Below are positions 44,758 to 54,071 of a stretch of 64,000 bases of DNA, piece by piece. The notes beneath the pieces are model-generated. The model was given only the letters and a program-made list of their open reading frames with translations. It made no database searches and had not been told where the DNA came from. The position numbers were made by a program, and so were the translations under genes. How positions within the stretch are numbered: the first letter of the stretch is position 1; the number at the start of each line of letters is the position of its first letter. The stretch is taken from the NCBI RefSeq assembly GCF_032999765.1, contig NZ_CP136051.1:2828417-2892416 (forward strand), written 5' to 3'. Source of the DNA: Imperialibacter roseus (GTDB taxonomy: Bacteria > Bacteroidota > Bacteroidia > Cytophagales > Cyclobacteriaceae).

Positions 44758-45896
44758 AAGAACAGGAAATAAAACTGCTCACCTCGTTTAGAAGAGAACT
44801 GCACCGATACCCCGAGTTGTCGGGAGAAGAGAATGAAACTGCCAAAAAGGTGTTGTCGTTCCTGGAGCGCACGAACCCGTCAGCTATTCATGCTGGTATC
44901 GGAGGCAACGGCTTAGTAGCTATATACGACAGTGGCCAACCGGGCCCATCTATCGGGTTTCGATGCGAACTGGATGCTTTGCCTATTGTCGAAAGAAATT
45001 CATTTGACCACAAATCTGAAAATACCGGCACCAGCCATAAATGCGGGCACGACGGGCACATGGCTATAGTAGCTGGCGTGGGGCTGTATTGCAAGGAAAA
45101 CCCTGTGCGTCGGGGAAAGTTAACACTCATTTTTCAGCCTGCTGAAGAAACCGGCTGTGGGGCTCAATCGATGTTGAATGACCCAATTCTAAAAAGCTTT
45201 TTGCCCAAACAACTCTTTGCCCTGCACAATGTGCCTGGCTTTGAAACGGGTGCAGTAATCTGTAAAAAAGACGTTGCTTGTCCGGCGTCCGAAGGCTTGG
45301 TTTTTTCACTGGAAGGCAAGACATCCCATGCTGGTCAGCCGGAAAAAGGAAACAACCCCGCTCCTGTGATGGCAGCCATCCAGCTGAAAGCTCAGCAACT
45401 GCATGACGAACGCTGGCAAAATCAAAACCGCACAAAGATCACAACGGTGATGATGGATTTGGGTGGCAGGGCCTTTGGAGTAAACCCTGGCAAAGGTTCA
45501 GTGGCTTTCACGCTGCGCTCCGATAGCAACGAAGAGTTGGCTGTTGTAAAAAGTGAGCTGATCAAGTTTGCAAAAGAGAAATGTGAAATGGCCGGGTTGG
45601 CTTTGTCACTCGAAGAAAGCGATCCCTTCAAAGCGGTGGTCAACGATCCTGAAGCGTTCACTGCGATTCAATGGGCCGCCGTGGCCAAAGGTCTGGCTTT
45701 TGAGGTGGCGGAAACACCTTTTCCCTGGTCGGAGGATTTCGGTCGTTTTAGTGAGGTGACCTCCACGGGCTTCTTCGGTCTTGGCGCAGGCCTGGCTTCC
45801 CCTGAGCTCCATCACGATATTTACGACTTTCCCGATGAGCTGATTCCGATTGGAACAGGGTTGTTTTTGGAGCTTGGCAAAGCGCTGTGGGCATAA
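44754..45896 (+). CDS. M20-family amidohydrolase (aminoacylase/IAA-amino-acid hydrolase-like)
   Basis: The 380-residue enzyme has a binuclear zinc site typical of family M20, subfamily D: HKCGHDGHMA and ETGCGAQSM. The first acid/base region is around LRRELHRYPELSGEE. The dimerisation domain lies roughly at 180-290. It hydrolyses N-acyl amino acids or related amides; substrate uncertain. Coupled to bcp by a four-base overlap. A hairpin lies just downstream. Confidence 0.9.
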   Translation: MKEQEIKLLTSFRRELHRYPELSGEENETAKKVLSFLERTNPSAIHAGIGGNGLVAIYDSGQPGPSIGFRCELDALPIVERNSFDHKSENTGTSHKCGHDGHMAIVAGVGLYCKENPVRRGKLTLIFQPAEETGCGAQSMLNDPILKSFLPKQLFALHNVPGFETGAVICKKDVACPASEGLVFSLEGKTSHAGQPEKGNNPAPVMAAIQLKAQQLHDERWQNQNRTKITTVMMDLGGRAFGVNPGKGSVAFTLRSDSNEELAVVKSELIKFAKEKCEMAGLALSLEESDPFKAVVNDPEAFTAIQWAAVAKGLAFEVAETPFPWSEDFGRFSEVTSTGFFGLGAGLASPELHHDIYDFPDELIPIGTGLFLELGKALWA

Positions 45897-45925
45897 AAAA
45901 AGGCAAGCAGTTCGCTTACCTTCTC
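45897..45925 (+). terminator. hairpin terminator after the amidohydrolase
   Basis: AAGGCAAGC and GCTTACCTT pair around a five-base loop with one mismatch, followed by TCTCTTT. It lies between two convergent genes and could act on both. Confidence 0.6.
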
Positions 45926-45948
45926 TTTATATTCTGAGTTGTTGACTT

Positions 45949-46749
45949 TTAAAACCCTCCGACTTTCAACGTTAGGAAATAGTTGATGCCATTGAAGTCC
46001 TTTTCTGTTGTTTCGGCGAGATCGAGGTCTTGAGTGAAGCGTTTGGAAACCCCAAGATCAAGCCTGAAATTTCTGGCGATGTTTACTTCGAGGTCGACGC
46101 CTGGTTCTACATACCAGAACACGTCGTTGTCCTGAGAGACGTTTGGGCCTCTGTTGGTTCCGCCATAGTCCTCCCAGTCGAGTACATAGCCCAGCCAGCC
46201 AGCGCCCGCCGATACGGGGAAAGTGATGTGCACCACCTGATTGCTAAAGAAAATTGGCTCCAGAAAGAACCCTCCGTAGCCACCCACAGCTACTACCCTG
46301 TTCTGCGGGTCTATGTCGTCGAACTTGGCTGTTGGCACAATGCCATGCCCCTCAAGACCTATGCCGAGGGAGCGATTCACAATCCAGCCTCCCCTCACAC
46401 CTCCGAGCACCATTGGCTGTCCACGGAACTCGGTCGCCCGAAAGGAAAGGGCGCCAAAGCCACCGCTGTGGTTTAAGCTGCCAGAAAGTGTTTTGATATC
46501 ACTTCTGGAGCGAGAACGAGATTTTACATAATAGTGCCTTTCCGGCTCATCACGATTGTCACTATCCGACGGCAGTGTTTCGTAATACTTAATGGTTCTG
46601 TTGCCGTCCACTTTTTCTTCAGGTTGTGTGGCAGGGATGGTATCGGCTTTAACTGTCGTGTCGGCCTTGTATGTGATGGTTTGTGCGTTGGCCACCGAAC
46701 AAAAGGCTGCTGAAAGTGAAAGCAAGCTTAAAAAAGGGATCAGTTTCAT
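45949..46749 (-). CDS. outer-membrane beta-barrel protein, function unknown
   Basis: The 266-residue protein has a signal peptide (end near ANAQ). A polar, arginine/serine-rich stretch (about 65-85) precedes a beta-rich region with alternating aromatic residues, and the protein ends with LTLKVGGF, as outer-membrane barrels end. The length allows about eight strands. The family resembles small porin-like Bacteroidota barrels without a known job. Divergent from leuS. Confidence 0.75.
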   Translation of the reverse strand: MKLIPFLSLLSLSAAFCSVANAQTITYKADTTVKADTIPATQPEEKVDGNRTIKYYETLPSDSDNRDEPERHYYVKSRSRSRSDIKTLSGSLNHSGGFGALSFRATEFRGQPMVLGGVRGGWIVNRSLGIGLEGHGIVPTAKFDDIDPQNRVVAVGGYGGFFLEPIFFSNQVVHITFPVSAGAGWLGYVLDWEDYGGTNRGPNVSQDNDVFWYVEPGVDLEVNIARNFRLDLGVSKRFTQDLDLAETTEKDFNGINYFLTLKVGGF

Positions 46750-46935
46750 TGATTATTCTAAGTTAAATTCTGAAGCAAGGACGAGGCTGGGCGAAAGAGG
46801 TTTCCAAGTTCGTGAAAAAAATAATTAAGTGTGGAATTCCCTCTATGCGGTCTTTGCGCCTTTGCGTAAATACAACACCCCAAATTAAACTCACCTTTCC
46901 TTTCACAAAATCCACTCATTTCTAACGGTAATCAT

Positions 46936-46943
46936 TAATTTTG
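46936..46943 (+). promoter_or_regulatory. -7 promoter element of leuS
   Basis: TAATTTTG matches TAnnTTTG exactly and ends 25 bases before the leuS ATG. I see no clear -33 TTG. No T-box or other leader structure is evident in the 219-bp gap. Confidence 0.45.
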
Positions 46944-46968
46944 CCAGCTAATTGAAAAACCCTTGGTA

Positions 46969-49929
46969 ATGGCTGAGTACAACTTCAGAGAGATTGAGCA
47001 GAAATGGCAGAAAAACTGGAAAGAGAAACAGGTATTCAAAACCGGCTCTGACACGTCCAAACCTAAGTTCTATGCGCTCGACATGTTCCCCTATCCTTCC
47101 GGCGCCGGACTACACGTCGGTCACCCGCTGGGGTACATCGCTTCCGACATCGTAAGCCGGTACAAAAGAATGCAGGGATTCAACGTGCTTCACCCGATGG
47201 GTTTCGACTCTTTCGGCTTGCCTGCCGAGCAGTATGCCATTCAAACGGGGCAGCATCCATCCATTACTACCGACACCAATATCAAGCGGTACAAAGAGCA
47301 GTTGGAAAACATCGGCTTCTCTTACGACTGGAGCCGGGAAGTTAGGACGAGCGATCCATCGTTCTACAAATGGACGCAGTGGATTTTCAAGCAGCTGTTC
47401 AATAGCTGGTACAACAAAGACAGCGACAAAGCAGAACCAATTGCCGGGCTGATTGCCAAATTTGGAACCGAAGGCAACGGCAAAGTAAACGCTGTTTGCG
47501 ATGACGATACAGTGCCATTTACGGCCGTCGATTGGAAGAACATGTCGGAAGCTGACCAGCAAAGAACATTGCTAAAGTACAGGCTGACGTACATCAACGA
47601 AACCACCGTGAACTGGTGCCCTGCATTGGGTACTGTGCTTTCCAACGACGAAGTGAAAGACGGCTTCTCCGAAAGAGGTGGCCACCCGGTGATCAAAAAG
47701 AAGATGCCGCAGTGGAGTATGCGCATCACGGCCTATGCCGAGCGTTTGCTGGAAGGCCTGGACAGAATCGATTGGCCGGAGCCCATCAAGGAAATGCAGC
47801 GCAACTGGATTGGCAAGTCCATTGGCGCTGAGGTTGACTTTAAAATTGAAAATTCGGAAAAGAACATTAGGGTTTTCACCACCCGTATTGACACCATATA
47901 CGGTGTCACCTTTATGGTGCTGGCACCAGAAGCAGAGATTGTAAAAGAACTGACCACTCAGGAGCAAAAAGCTGAAGTGGAGCAATACGTAGAAGTGGCC
48001 AAAAACCGCTCAGAGCGGGACCGTATTGCCGATGTGAAGACTGTTTCAGGCGTTTTCACGGGTTCTTACGTGATCAATCCTTTCTCTGGCGAAAAAGTAC
48101 CTATCTACATTGCCGACTATGTGCTGGCTGGTTACGGCACAGGCGCAGTAATGGCGGTACCTAGCGGTGATCAGCGTGACTTCAACTTTGCGAAGCATTT
48201 CGGCTTACCCATTACACAGATCATCGACGAGCAAAAAATAACCGACACCGAAGCCGACCCTACCAAGCAGGGTAAAATGGTCAATTCGGGCATGCTGAAC
48301 GGATTGACCCCGCTGGAAGCGATTGAGAAAGCAGGACAATATGTGGAAGAAAAAGGCATTGGTGTTCGTAAAGTGAATTTCCGCATGCGGGATGCTATTT
48401 TCGGCCGCCAGCGTTACTGGGGTGAGCCTTTGCCCGTTTATTTCAAGGACGGCATCCCCTATCTGCTAGAAGATAACGAATTACCATTGGAGCTTCCTGA
48501 TGTAGACAAATTCCTTCCCACCGAAGATGGAGAGCCACCACTTGGCCGGGCCAAGGACTTCAAAACTAAAGAAGGCTACCCTTACGAGCTGACTACCATG
48601 CCTGGCTGGGCGGGATCGAGCTGGTATTTCTTCCGTTACATGGATCCGCACAACGAAAAGGAGTTCTGCAGCAAAGAGGCACAAGCTTATTGGCAGTCCG
48701 TCGACCTTTACATTGGTGGATCCGAGCACGCCACCGGGCATTTGCTGTACTCAAGGTTCTGGACGAAGTTTCTCTATGACCTTGGACTGGTCACCGTCGA
48801 CGAATATGCGACCAAGCTGGTGAACCAGGGAATGATTCAGGGTAATAGTGGCTATATTCATAGGGTAAGTTATTTCTTTACCGACCCCTCGTCTAATCAA
48901 GAGATTGACCAACCCTACAGAAAAGCGTTATTTATTAGCTACACAACCTATAAAAAACTGCTTTCTAAAGAATTTAAAGAAGAGACAGAGGATGCTATCA
49001 AGAAAAAAATCGTAGACACATTAGATGATGATTTAATATCGAAGATTGAAACTGGGAGGCTTAAATTAGCTATGGCTATTTCACGGTTTCCTGTTGAGAT
49101 CTCATTTATCAATGCATCGAATGAATTAGATACAAAAGGAATTAGGAGCTGGCGGCCAGAGTTTGAGGATGCAATCTTCTTAGGTGAAAGACTTGATGTT
49201 GTCGGGTACAACGACGAAAAATATGTCGTTGGACGAGAGGTAGAAAAGATGTCAAAAAGACTACATAATGTGGTCAATCCTGACGACATGATAGAAAAAT
49301 ACGGCGCCGACACGCTGCGCTTGTACGAGATGTTCCTTGGCCCGTTGGAGCAGTTCAAGCCCTGGAACACCCACGGAATCGACGGTGTGTTCAAGTTCTT
49401 GCGCAAAACCTGGAGGCTATTCCACGACGATAAAGGTGAATTGAGCGTTTCTACCGAAAAACCAACAGCTGATGAGCTGAAAGTACTTCATAAAACCATC
49501 AAAAAGATGGCAGATGATGTGGACAAGCTGTCGTTCAACACTAGCGTGAGTAGCTTTATGATTTGTGTGAATGAGCTGACTGACCTGAAATGCAACAAGA
49601 AAGAGATTCTTGGGCCATTGACACAGATCATTGCACCATATGCTCCTCACATCGCCGAAGAACTTTGGGAGAAGCTGGGTAATACTGAGAGTATCACTTA
49701 TTCGAAGTTCCCTGAGTTCAATCCTGAGTTCGTGAAGGAAGACGCCTTCGAATACCCAATTAGTATCAACGGAAAGATGCGCCACAAAATGAGTTTCTCT
49801 GCTGATGCCTCACCTGCTGAAGTTGAAAAGGCTGTGCTTGCCGACGAGGCTGTGCAGAAATGGACTGAGGGAAAGGCACCGAAGAAGGTAATTGTGGTGC
49901 CAAAGAGGATTGTGAATATTGTTCTTTAA
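46969..49929 (+). CDS. leuS: leucyl-tRNA synthetase with atypical, extended segment
   Basis: This is a class I synthetase of 986 residues. The start is the ATG at 46969; a TTG at 46963 is upstream. HIGH is HVGH in PSGAGLHVGHPLG. The editing CP1 domain includes GTGAVMAVPSGDQRDF. The catalytic loop is KMSKR (760-764) instead of KMSKS. Between GNS at about 626 and the catalytic loop the protein is about 60 residues longer than typical Bacteroidota LeuRS, and the DNA there is AT-rich. The anticodon-binding and C-terminal domains look ordinary. The frame is open, so it is probably functional, as cells need this enzyme. Confidence 0.95.
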   Translation: MAEYNFREIEQKWQKNWKEKQVFKTGSDTSKPKFYALDMFPYPSGAGLHVGHPLGYIASDIVSRYKRMQGFNVLHPMGFDSFGLPAEQYAIQTGQHPSITTDTNIKRYKEQLENIGFSYDWSREVRTSDPSFYKWTQWIFKQLFNSWYNKDSDKAEPIAGLIAKFGTEGNGKVNAVCDDDTVPFTAVDWKNMSEADQQRTLLKYRLTYINETTVNWCPALGTVLSNDEVKDGFSERGGHPVIKKKMPQWSMRITAYAERLLEGLDRIDWPEPIKEMQRNWIGKSIGAEVDFKIENSEKNIRVFTTRIDTIYGVTFMVLAPEAEIVKELTTQEQKAEVEQYVEVAKNRSERDRIADVKTVSGVFTGSYVINPFSGEKVPIYIADYVLAGYGTGAVMAVPSGDQRDFNFAKHFGLPITQIIDEQKITDTEADPTKQGKMVNSGMLNGLTPLEAIEKAGQYVEEKGIGVRKVNFRMRDAIFGRQRYWGEPLPVYFKDGIPYLLEDNELPLELPDVDKFLPTEDGEPPLGRAKDFKTKEGYPYELTTMPGWAGSSWYFFRYMDPHNEKEFCSKEAQAYWQSVDLYIGGSEHATGHLLYSRFWTKFLYDLGLVTVDEYATKLVNQGMIQGNSGYIHRVSYFFTDPSSNQEIDQPYRKALFISYTTYKKLLSKEFKEETEDAIKKKIVDTLDDDLISKIETGRLKLAMAISRFPVEISFINASNELDTKGIRSWRPEFEDAIFLGERLDVVGYNDEKYVVGREVEKMSKRLHNVVNPDDMIEKYGADTLRLYEMFLGPLEQFKPWNTHGIDGVFKFLRKTWRLFHDDKGELSVSTEKPTADELKVLHKTIKKMADDVDKLSFNTSVSSFMICVNELTDLKCNKKEILGPLTQIIAPYAPHIAEELWEKLGNTESITYSKFPEFNPEFVKEDAFEYPISINGKMRHKMSFSADASPAEVEKAVLADEAVQKWTEGKAPKKVIVVPKRIVNIVL
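48845..49282 (+). other. AT-rich segment of leuS, likely recombined
   Basis: Hand counts give about 33% GC for 48901-49140, compared with 53% in 48781-48840 and 55% in 49321-49380. Leu TTA and other A/T-ending codons rise. The segment covers residues about 626-772, including the region just before and at the KMSKS-type loop, and retains recognisable LeuRS motifs (SWRPEF). Confidence 0.75.
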
Positions 49930-49933
49930 AAGT

Positions 49934-50000
49934 AGTTAGTTGGAGAGGAATGAGTGTGAGAGTAAACTGAATTTACTCTCACACTCTCCTATTACTAACT
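49934..50000. terminator. large hairpin between convergent leuS and sugar dehydrogenase genes
   Basis: The inner stem is 15 perfect base pairs (49952-49966 with 49972-49986, loop CTGAA) and the outer stem is AGTTAGT (49934-49940) with ACTAACT (49994-50000). It is probably a bidirectional terminator. No long T-run follows. Confidence 0.7.
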
Positions 50001-50012
50001 CTTCATCGTTTG

Positions 50013-51143
50013 TTATTTCGGCATTAACCGGATAATCTGCCCCGGCCCTTCCGTTGAAACATAAAGGTAGCCATCAGCCCCCTGAGCTACGTCACGGATA
50101 CGGCCCACACCATTCAACAGACGCTCTTCTTTCAACACCTTGCCGTCTTTTATTTCGAGCCTTGCTAGGGTTTGTCCCGCCAAAGCACCCACAAACAGGT
50201 TGCCTTTCCATTCAGGATATTTGTCGCTCGTTACGAAATCCATACCGCAAGGAGCAATAGATGGCACCCAGTAATGAATAGGCTGCTCCATGCCGTCTTT
50301 TGCCTTGTCGTTGCTGATGATGCTGCCATCATAGTCGATGCCGTAAGTAATTCTTGGCCAGCCGTAGTTTTTTGCCTTGCGAACGATGTTTACTTCGTCA
50401 CCGCCTCTCGGGCCATGTTCGTGCTCAAACAGTTCGCCTGTGGTCGGGTGAAATTTTAGTCCCTGAGGATTCCTGTGGCCATAGCTCCAAATGGTAGTTT
50501 TGGCATCAGGTATCCGAACGTACGGGTTATCTTCCGGCACTCTTCCATCATCAAAAATTCTGTGGATCTTGCCACAATCATTGGTAAGCGTCTGCGCATT
50601 TTCCATTTCGCCTCTCTCTCCTACTGAAAAGAAAAGGTAGCCATCCTTATCAAACGCCATCCGTGCGCCAAAATGCTGCCCTTTCTCCATCAAGGGACCT
50701 GCCTTAAATATTGTCTCCTGACTTGTCAGTTCGTTGCCTGAAAGCTTCCCTCTAATGATGACGGTATTGGCTCCGCCTTCACCTGGCCCGGCGTAGCTGA
50801 TGTATATCCATCCCGTATTTGCATAGTTAGGGTGAAGTTCTACATCAAACAGACCACCCTGGCCTTTAGTAGACACAGCAGGAATGCCTTTGATTTCGGT
50901 TTTCTCTTTGCTGCCTTTGGCGATCTTCCAAAGCTTGCCCGGCTTATCGGCCACCAGCATATCGCCGTTCGGCAGCCAAGCCATCGACCAGGCACTTTCA
51001 AAGCCTTTGGCAAACACTTCCGTTTCAAAAGCAAAAGGTGCCTTTTCTTTTGTCTCAGCGCTGTTGCTTAGCCTTCGGCTAAATCCGGTGATAATTAGTA
51101 GTGATGCCAGGAAGGCAAGGGCGTAGATATTTTTTTTCTTCAT
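50013..51143 (-). CDS. PQQ-dependent soluble aldose sugar dehydrogenase-like (GSDH) protein
   Basis: The 376-residue protein has a signal peptide or anchor and a six-bladed glucose/sorbosone dehydrogenase-type beta-propeller. Characteristic motifs are AWLPNGDMLVADKPGKLW, GGLFDVELHP, WSYGHRNPQGLKFHP and EHEHGPRGGDEVN, which hold the PQQ and calcium sites of the family. It oxidises aldoses in the periplasm. PQQ synthesis genes are not in this window, so the cofactor must be made elsewhere or taken up. Trehalase is divergent across about 265 bp. Confidence 0.9.
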   Translation of the reverse strand: MKKKNIYALAFLASLLIITGFSRRLSNSAETKEKAPFAFETEVFAKGFESAWSMAWLPNGDMLVADKPGKLWKIAKGSKEKTEIKGIPAVSTKGQGGLFDVELHPNYANTGWIYISYAGPGEGGANTVIIRGKLSGNELTSQETIFKAGPLMEKGQHFGARMAFDKDGYLFFSVGERGEMENAQTLTNDCGKIHRIFDDGRVPEDNPYVRIPDAKTTIWSYGHRNPQGLKFHPTTGELFEHEHGPRGGDEVNIVRKAKNYGWPRITYGIDYDGSIISNDKAKDGMEQPIHYWVPSIAPCGMDFVTSDKYPEWKGNLFVGALAGQTLARLEIKDGKVLKEERLLNGVGRIRDVAQGADGYLYVSTEGPGQIIRLMPK

Positions 51144-51408
51144 GTTTATTAAAGGTCTCGCAGTTTAACTGGGATAAGCACTCAATTGTTACATTTCAGG
51201 AGTCAGGAGTCCTAGCTGTGATGAAAAAATCTCTTGACTGATCATGGGCCAGCACTCCTAAGAAATGTCAGCTTTTGTAAAAATAGGACAATTCTGGCTG
51301 AGATTGGTCTGCTTTGGATAATTTTACATTTTATGACAATTTTAAATGAGTTAAAGACTTCACTTTGAGAAGTAAATGACCGTCATGATTCTTACCAAAA
51401 GCCAACCT

Positions 51409-53019
51409 ATGCAACGTACCATTTGGAAGTACACCCAGCTATTATTCTTAGCCCTGCTTTTTGCTTGTCAGCCCAGCGACCAGTCGTCAAATGTTGACGT
51501 CAATGCCTACTACAGCCCCAATGAAGACCTGGGAGTGCTTTTTCACGACGTACAAATGGCGCAAATTTTTTCTGACTCAAAAACATTTGTGGACAGTGAC
51601 CCCTTGCGGCCAGCCGGCGAAATTGTGGCTGAGTACATGGAGAAAAAAGATCAACCCGGCTTTAGCCTTGGCGAGTTTGTAAGCGCCAATTTCAGAAAGC
51701 CGAAGCCAAGAGGCGCTGATTACGTACCCGATACCACAAAAACCTTTGCCGAAATACTCACGGAAAAATGGGATTACCTCACCCGCTCCCCAGATGAAAA
51801 GAGTTATAGCTCGCTGATTCCCCTGCCCTACAAATACGTGGTGCCTGGCGGACGCTTTGGCGAAATCTACTATTGGGACAGCTATTTCACCATGCTGGGC
51901 CTTCAGGTGTCCGGTCGGGAAGACCTGATGGAGAACATGCTGGACAACTTTGCCTACCTGATCGACTCCATCGGCTTTATTCCCAACGGCAACCGCACTT
52001 ACTTTCTCAGCCGCTCCCAGCCGCCTTTCTTCGCTGCTATGGTGAACCTGCTGGCTGACTCAAAAGGTGATTCAGCAGTGGTGAAGTACCTGCCAGCTCT
52101 TGAGAAAGAGTATGCTTTCTGGATGGATGGCAAAGAGACCCTCAACCAGGGCAACCTTGCCTACCGCAGGGTGGTGATGGTAGATAACGGCCTCATAATG
52201 AACCGCTATTTCGATGACAGACCGGAGCCAAGACCCGAATCGTACAGAGAAGACGTAGAGCTGGCCGAGGGGCTTAGCGAGAATCAGAAGGTAGAACTGT
52301 ACACTAACCTGCGGGCAGCTTGCGAATCGGGCTGGGATTTCAGTACCCGCTGGTTCGCCATTGCAGGTGACTTCAAAACGATCGTTACCACAGAAATCCT
52401 GCCCGTAGACCTGAATAGCCTCATGTACAACCTGGAGTCAACCATTTCCAGATTGAAGGCTTTTGCTGGAGATGAGGATGGAGCACAACAGTTTGATCAG
52501 CTGGCCAGCGACCGAAAGTCACTCATCCTCCAGTACTTCTGGAATGACGAAAAAAACTACTTTGTTGATTATCACTGGCCGTCTGCGGCGCAAAGAAACT
52601 TTATCACTCCCGCCGGCATGTACCCTCTTTATTTCGGACTGGCAGATGAAAGCCAGGCTCAAAAGGTTGAGGGAGCCGTAAGACGTAACCTGTTGAAGCC
52701 AGGTGGCATTACCACGACCAACATTATCTCAGGTCAGCAATGGGACGCCCCGAATGGCTGGGCTCCTTTGCAATGGATGACCATCTATGGTTTTCGCAGG
52801 TATGGCAACGACCTGCTGGCTGACCAAATCAGCGAAAGGTGGCTGAATTTGAACTCCCGTGTGTTTGACAAAACGGGCAAGATGATGGAGAAATACAATG
52901 TGCTCGACCTGAGTCTTGATGCCGGAGGCGGAGAATATCCCACGCAGGATGGATTCGGATGGAGCAACGGCGTTGTGTTGCGCCTGCTTCACGACGAAAG
53001 AATCGACAACAACAGGTAA
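51409..53019 (+). CDS. treA: alpha,alpha-trehalase (GH37)
   Basis: The enzyme splits trehalose into two glucose molecules. Both trehalase signatures are clear: PGGRFGEIYYWDSYF and QWDAPNGWAPLQW. A lipoprotein signal peptide ends in FAC, so the enzyme is exported, unlike cytoplasmic TreF. The start is the ATG at 51409, which begins this signal peptide; 51376 would add 11 residues. At 536 residues the length is right for GH37. The gene is followed at 52 bp by a hydroxyacyl-CoA dehydrogenase gene, unlikely to be functionally linked. Confidence 0.95.
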   Translation: MQRTIWKYTQLLFLALLFACQPSDQSSNVDVNAYYSPNEDLGVLFHDVQMAQIFSDSKTFVDSDPLRPAGEIVAEYMEKKDQPGFSLGEFVSANFRKPKPRGADYVPDTTKTFAEILTEKWDYLTRSPDEKSYSSLIPLPYKYVVPGGRFGEIYYWDSYFTMLGLQVSGREDLMENMLDNFAYLIDSIGFIPNGNRTYFLSRSQPPFFAAMVNLLADSKGDSAVVKYLPALEKEYAFWMDGKETLNQGNLAYRRVVMVDNGLIMNRYFDDRPEPRPESYREDVELAEGLSENQKVELYTNLRAACESGWDFSTRWFAIAGDFKTIVTTEILPVDLNSLMYNLESTISRLKAFAGDEDGAQQFDQLASDRKSLILQYFWNDEKNYFVDYHWPSAAQRNFITPAGMYPLYFGLADESQAQKVEGAVRRNLLKPGGITTTNIISGQQWDAPNGWAPLQWMTIYGFRRYGNDLLADQISERWLNLNSRVFDKTGKMMEKYNVLDLSLDAGGGEYPTQDGFGWSNGVVLRLLHDERIDNNR

Positions 53020-53071
53020 GCTTTTCAATATCCTTTTTAGTTTTGCCGTCAAAGCATTAACCCTACATAGA

Positions 53072-53962
53072 ATGAAGAATATAGCAGTGATTGGATCGGG
53101 CACCATGGGCAACGGTATCGCTCATGTTTTTGCATTAAAAGGTTTTAAAGTGGCGCTTGTCGACGTATCGGCGGCGGCCCTTGAGAAAGCAAAAGCCACC
53201 ATAGCAAAGAACCTCGACCGCCAGGTAAGCAAGGAGCTGATCAGTGAGGCCGACAAAGCAACGGCGCTCTCCAACATCACCACCTTCACTGAAACTGCCA
53301 AAGGTGTTGCGCAAGCTGACCTTGTAGTGGAAGCAGCCACAGAGAAAATGGACATCAAGCTGGAGATTTTCCGGAAGCTGGATCAACTCACCCCGGCAAG
53401 CTGCCTGTTGGCCTCCAACACTTCTTCGATTTCCATTACCAAAATCGCTTCGGTCACTTCAAGGCCCGATAAAGTGATAGGCATGCATTTCATGAACCCT
53501 GTGCCTGTAATGAAGCTGGTCGAGGTTATTCGTGGCTATGCCACCAGCGATGAAGTGACAAAGCAAGTGTTGGAGCTGTCACGGACTCTAGACAAGATCC
53601 CGACTGAGGTAAACGACTATCCAGGCTTTGTGGCCAACCGAATTCTGATGCCAATGATCAACGAGGCCATCTATTCTTTGTACGAAGGCGTGGCTGGTGT
53701 GGAAGAGATAGACACCGTAATGAAGCTGGGCATGGCTCACCCAATGGGCCCACTACAACTGGCTGACTTCATTGGACTGGATGTGTGTCTTTCTATCCTT
53801 AAAGTAATGTATGATGGCTTCGGCAATCAGAAATATGCCCCCTGCCCTTTGCTAGTCAACATGGTGACTGCTGGCAAGCTGGGGATCAAGGCTGGAGAAG
53901 GGTTTTATCAGTATACTGCCGGGTCGAAGGAATTGGTGGTGGCAGGGAGGTTTAAGAAATAA
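53072..53962 (+). CDS. 3-hydroxybutyryl-CoA dehydrogenase-like enzyme
   Basis: The 296-residue NAD-dependent 3-hydroxyacyl-CoA dehydrogenase has [12 protein letters not shown] for the dinucleotide, [19 protein letters not shown] and [19 protein letters not shown] with the catalytic histidine, and the C-terminal helical domain with [28 protein letters not shown]. The start is the ATG at 53072; the frame upstream of it overlaps the trehalase gene and is not coding. It acts in fatty-acid or butyrate-type metabolism. Confidence 0.95.
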   Translation: MKNIAVIGSGTMGNGIAHVFALKGFKVALVDVSAAALEKAKATIAKNLDRQVSKELISEADKATALSNITTFTETAKGVAQADLVVEAATEKMDIKLEIFRKLDQLTPASCLLASNTSSISITKIASVTSRPDKVIGMHFMNPVPVMKLVEVIRGYATSDEVTKQVLELSRTLDKIPTEVNDYPGFVANRILMPMINEAIYSLYEGVAGVEEIDTVMKLGMAHPMGPLQLADFIGLDVCLSILKVMYDGFGNQKYAPCPLLVNMVTAGKLGIKAGEGFYQYTAGSKELVVAGRFKK

Positions 53963-54000
53963 TGCCGCTGCAATCGGACGCCCGAACCATTAACAGGCAA

Positions 54001-54050
54001 GCCCTGAAAGGGCGAGATAAAAAAGGGTGGTGGCAAAACCCCACCCTAAC
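54001..54050. terminator. two hairpins between convergent genes
   Basis: GCCCT-gaa-AGGGC at 54001-54013 and AGGGTGG (54024-54030) with CCACCCT (54041-54047). The second has A-runs before it (terminator for the minus-strand gene). Confidence 0.6.
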
Positions 54051-54071
54051 AAAAGAATGGTTCGAAATAAG

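Noticed and set aside
52916-53071. 52-residue N-terminal extension of the hydroxyacyl-CoA dehydrogenase
   Set aside because: It overlaps the trehalase gene and lacks family similarity; the Rossmann motif starts right after ATG 53072.
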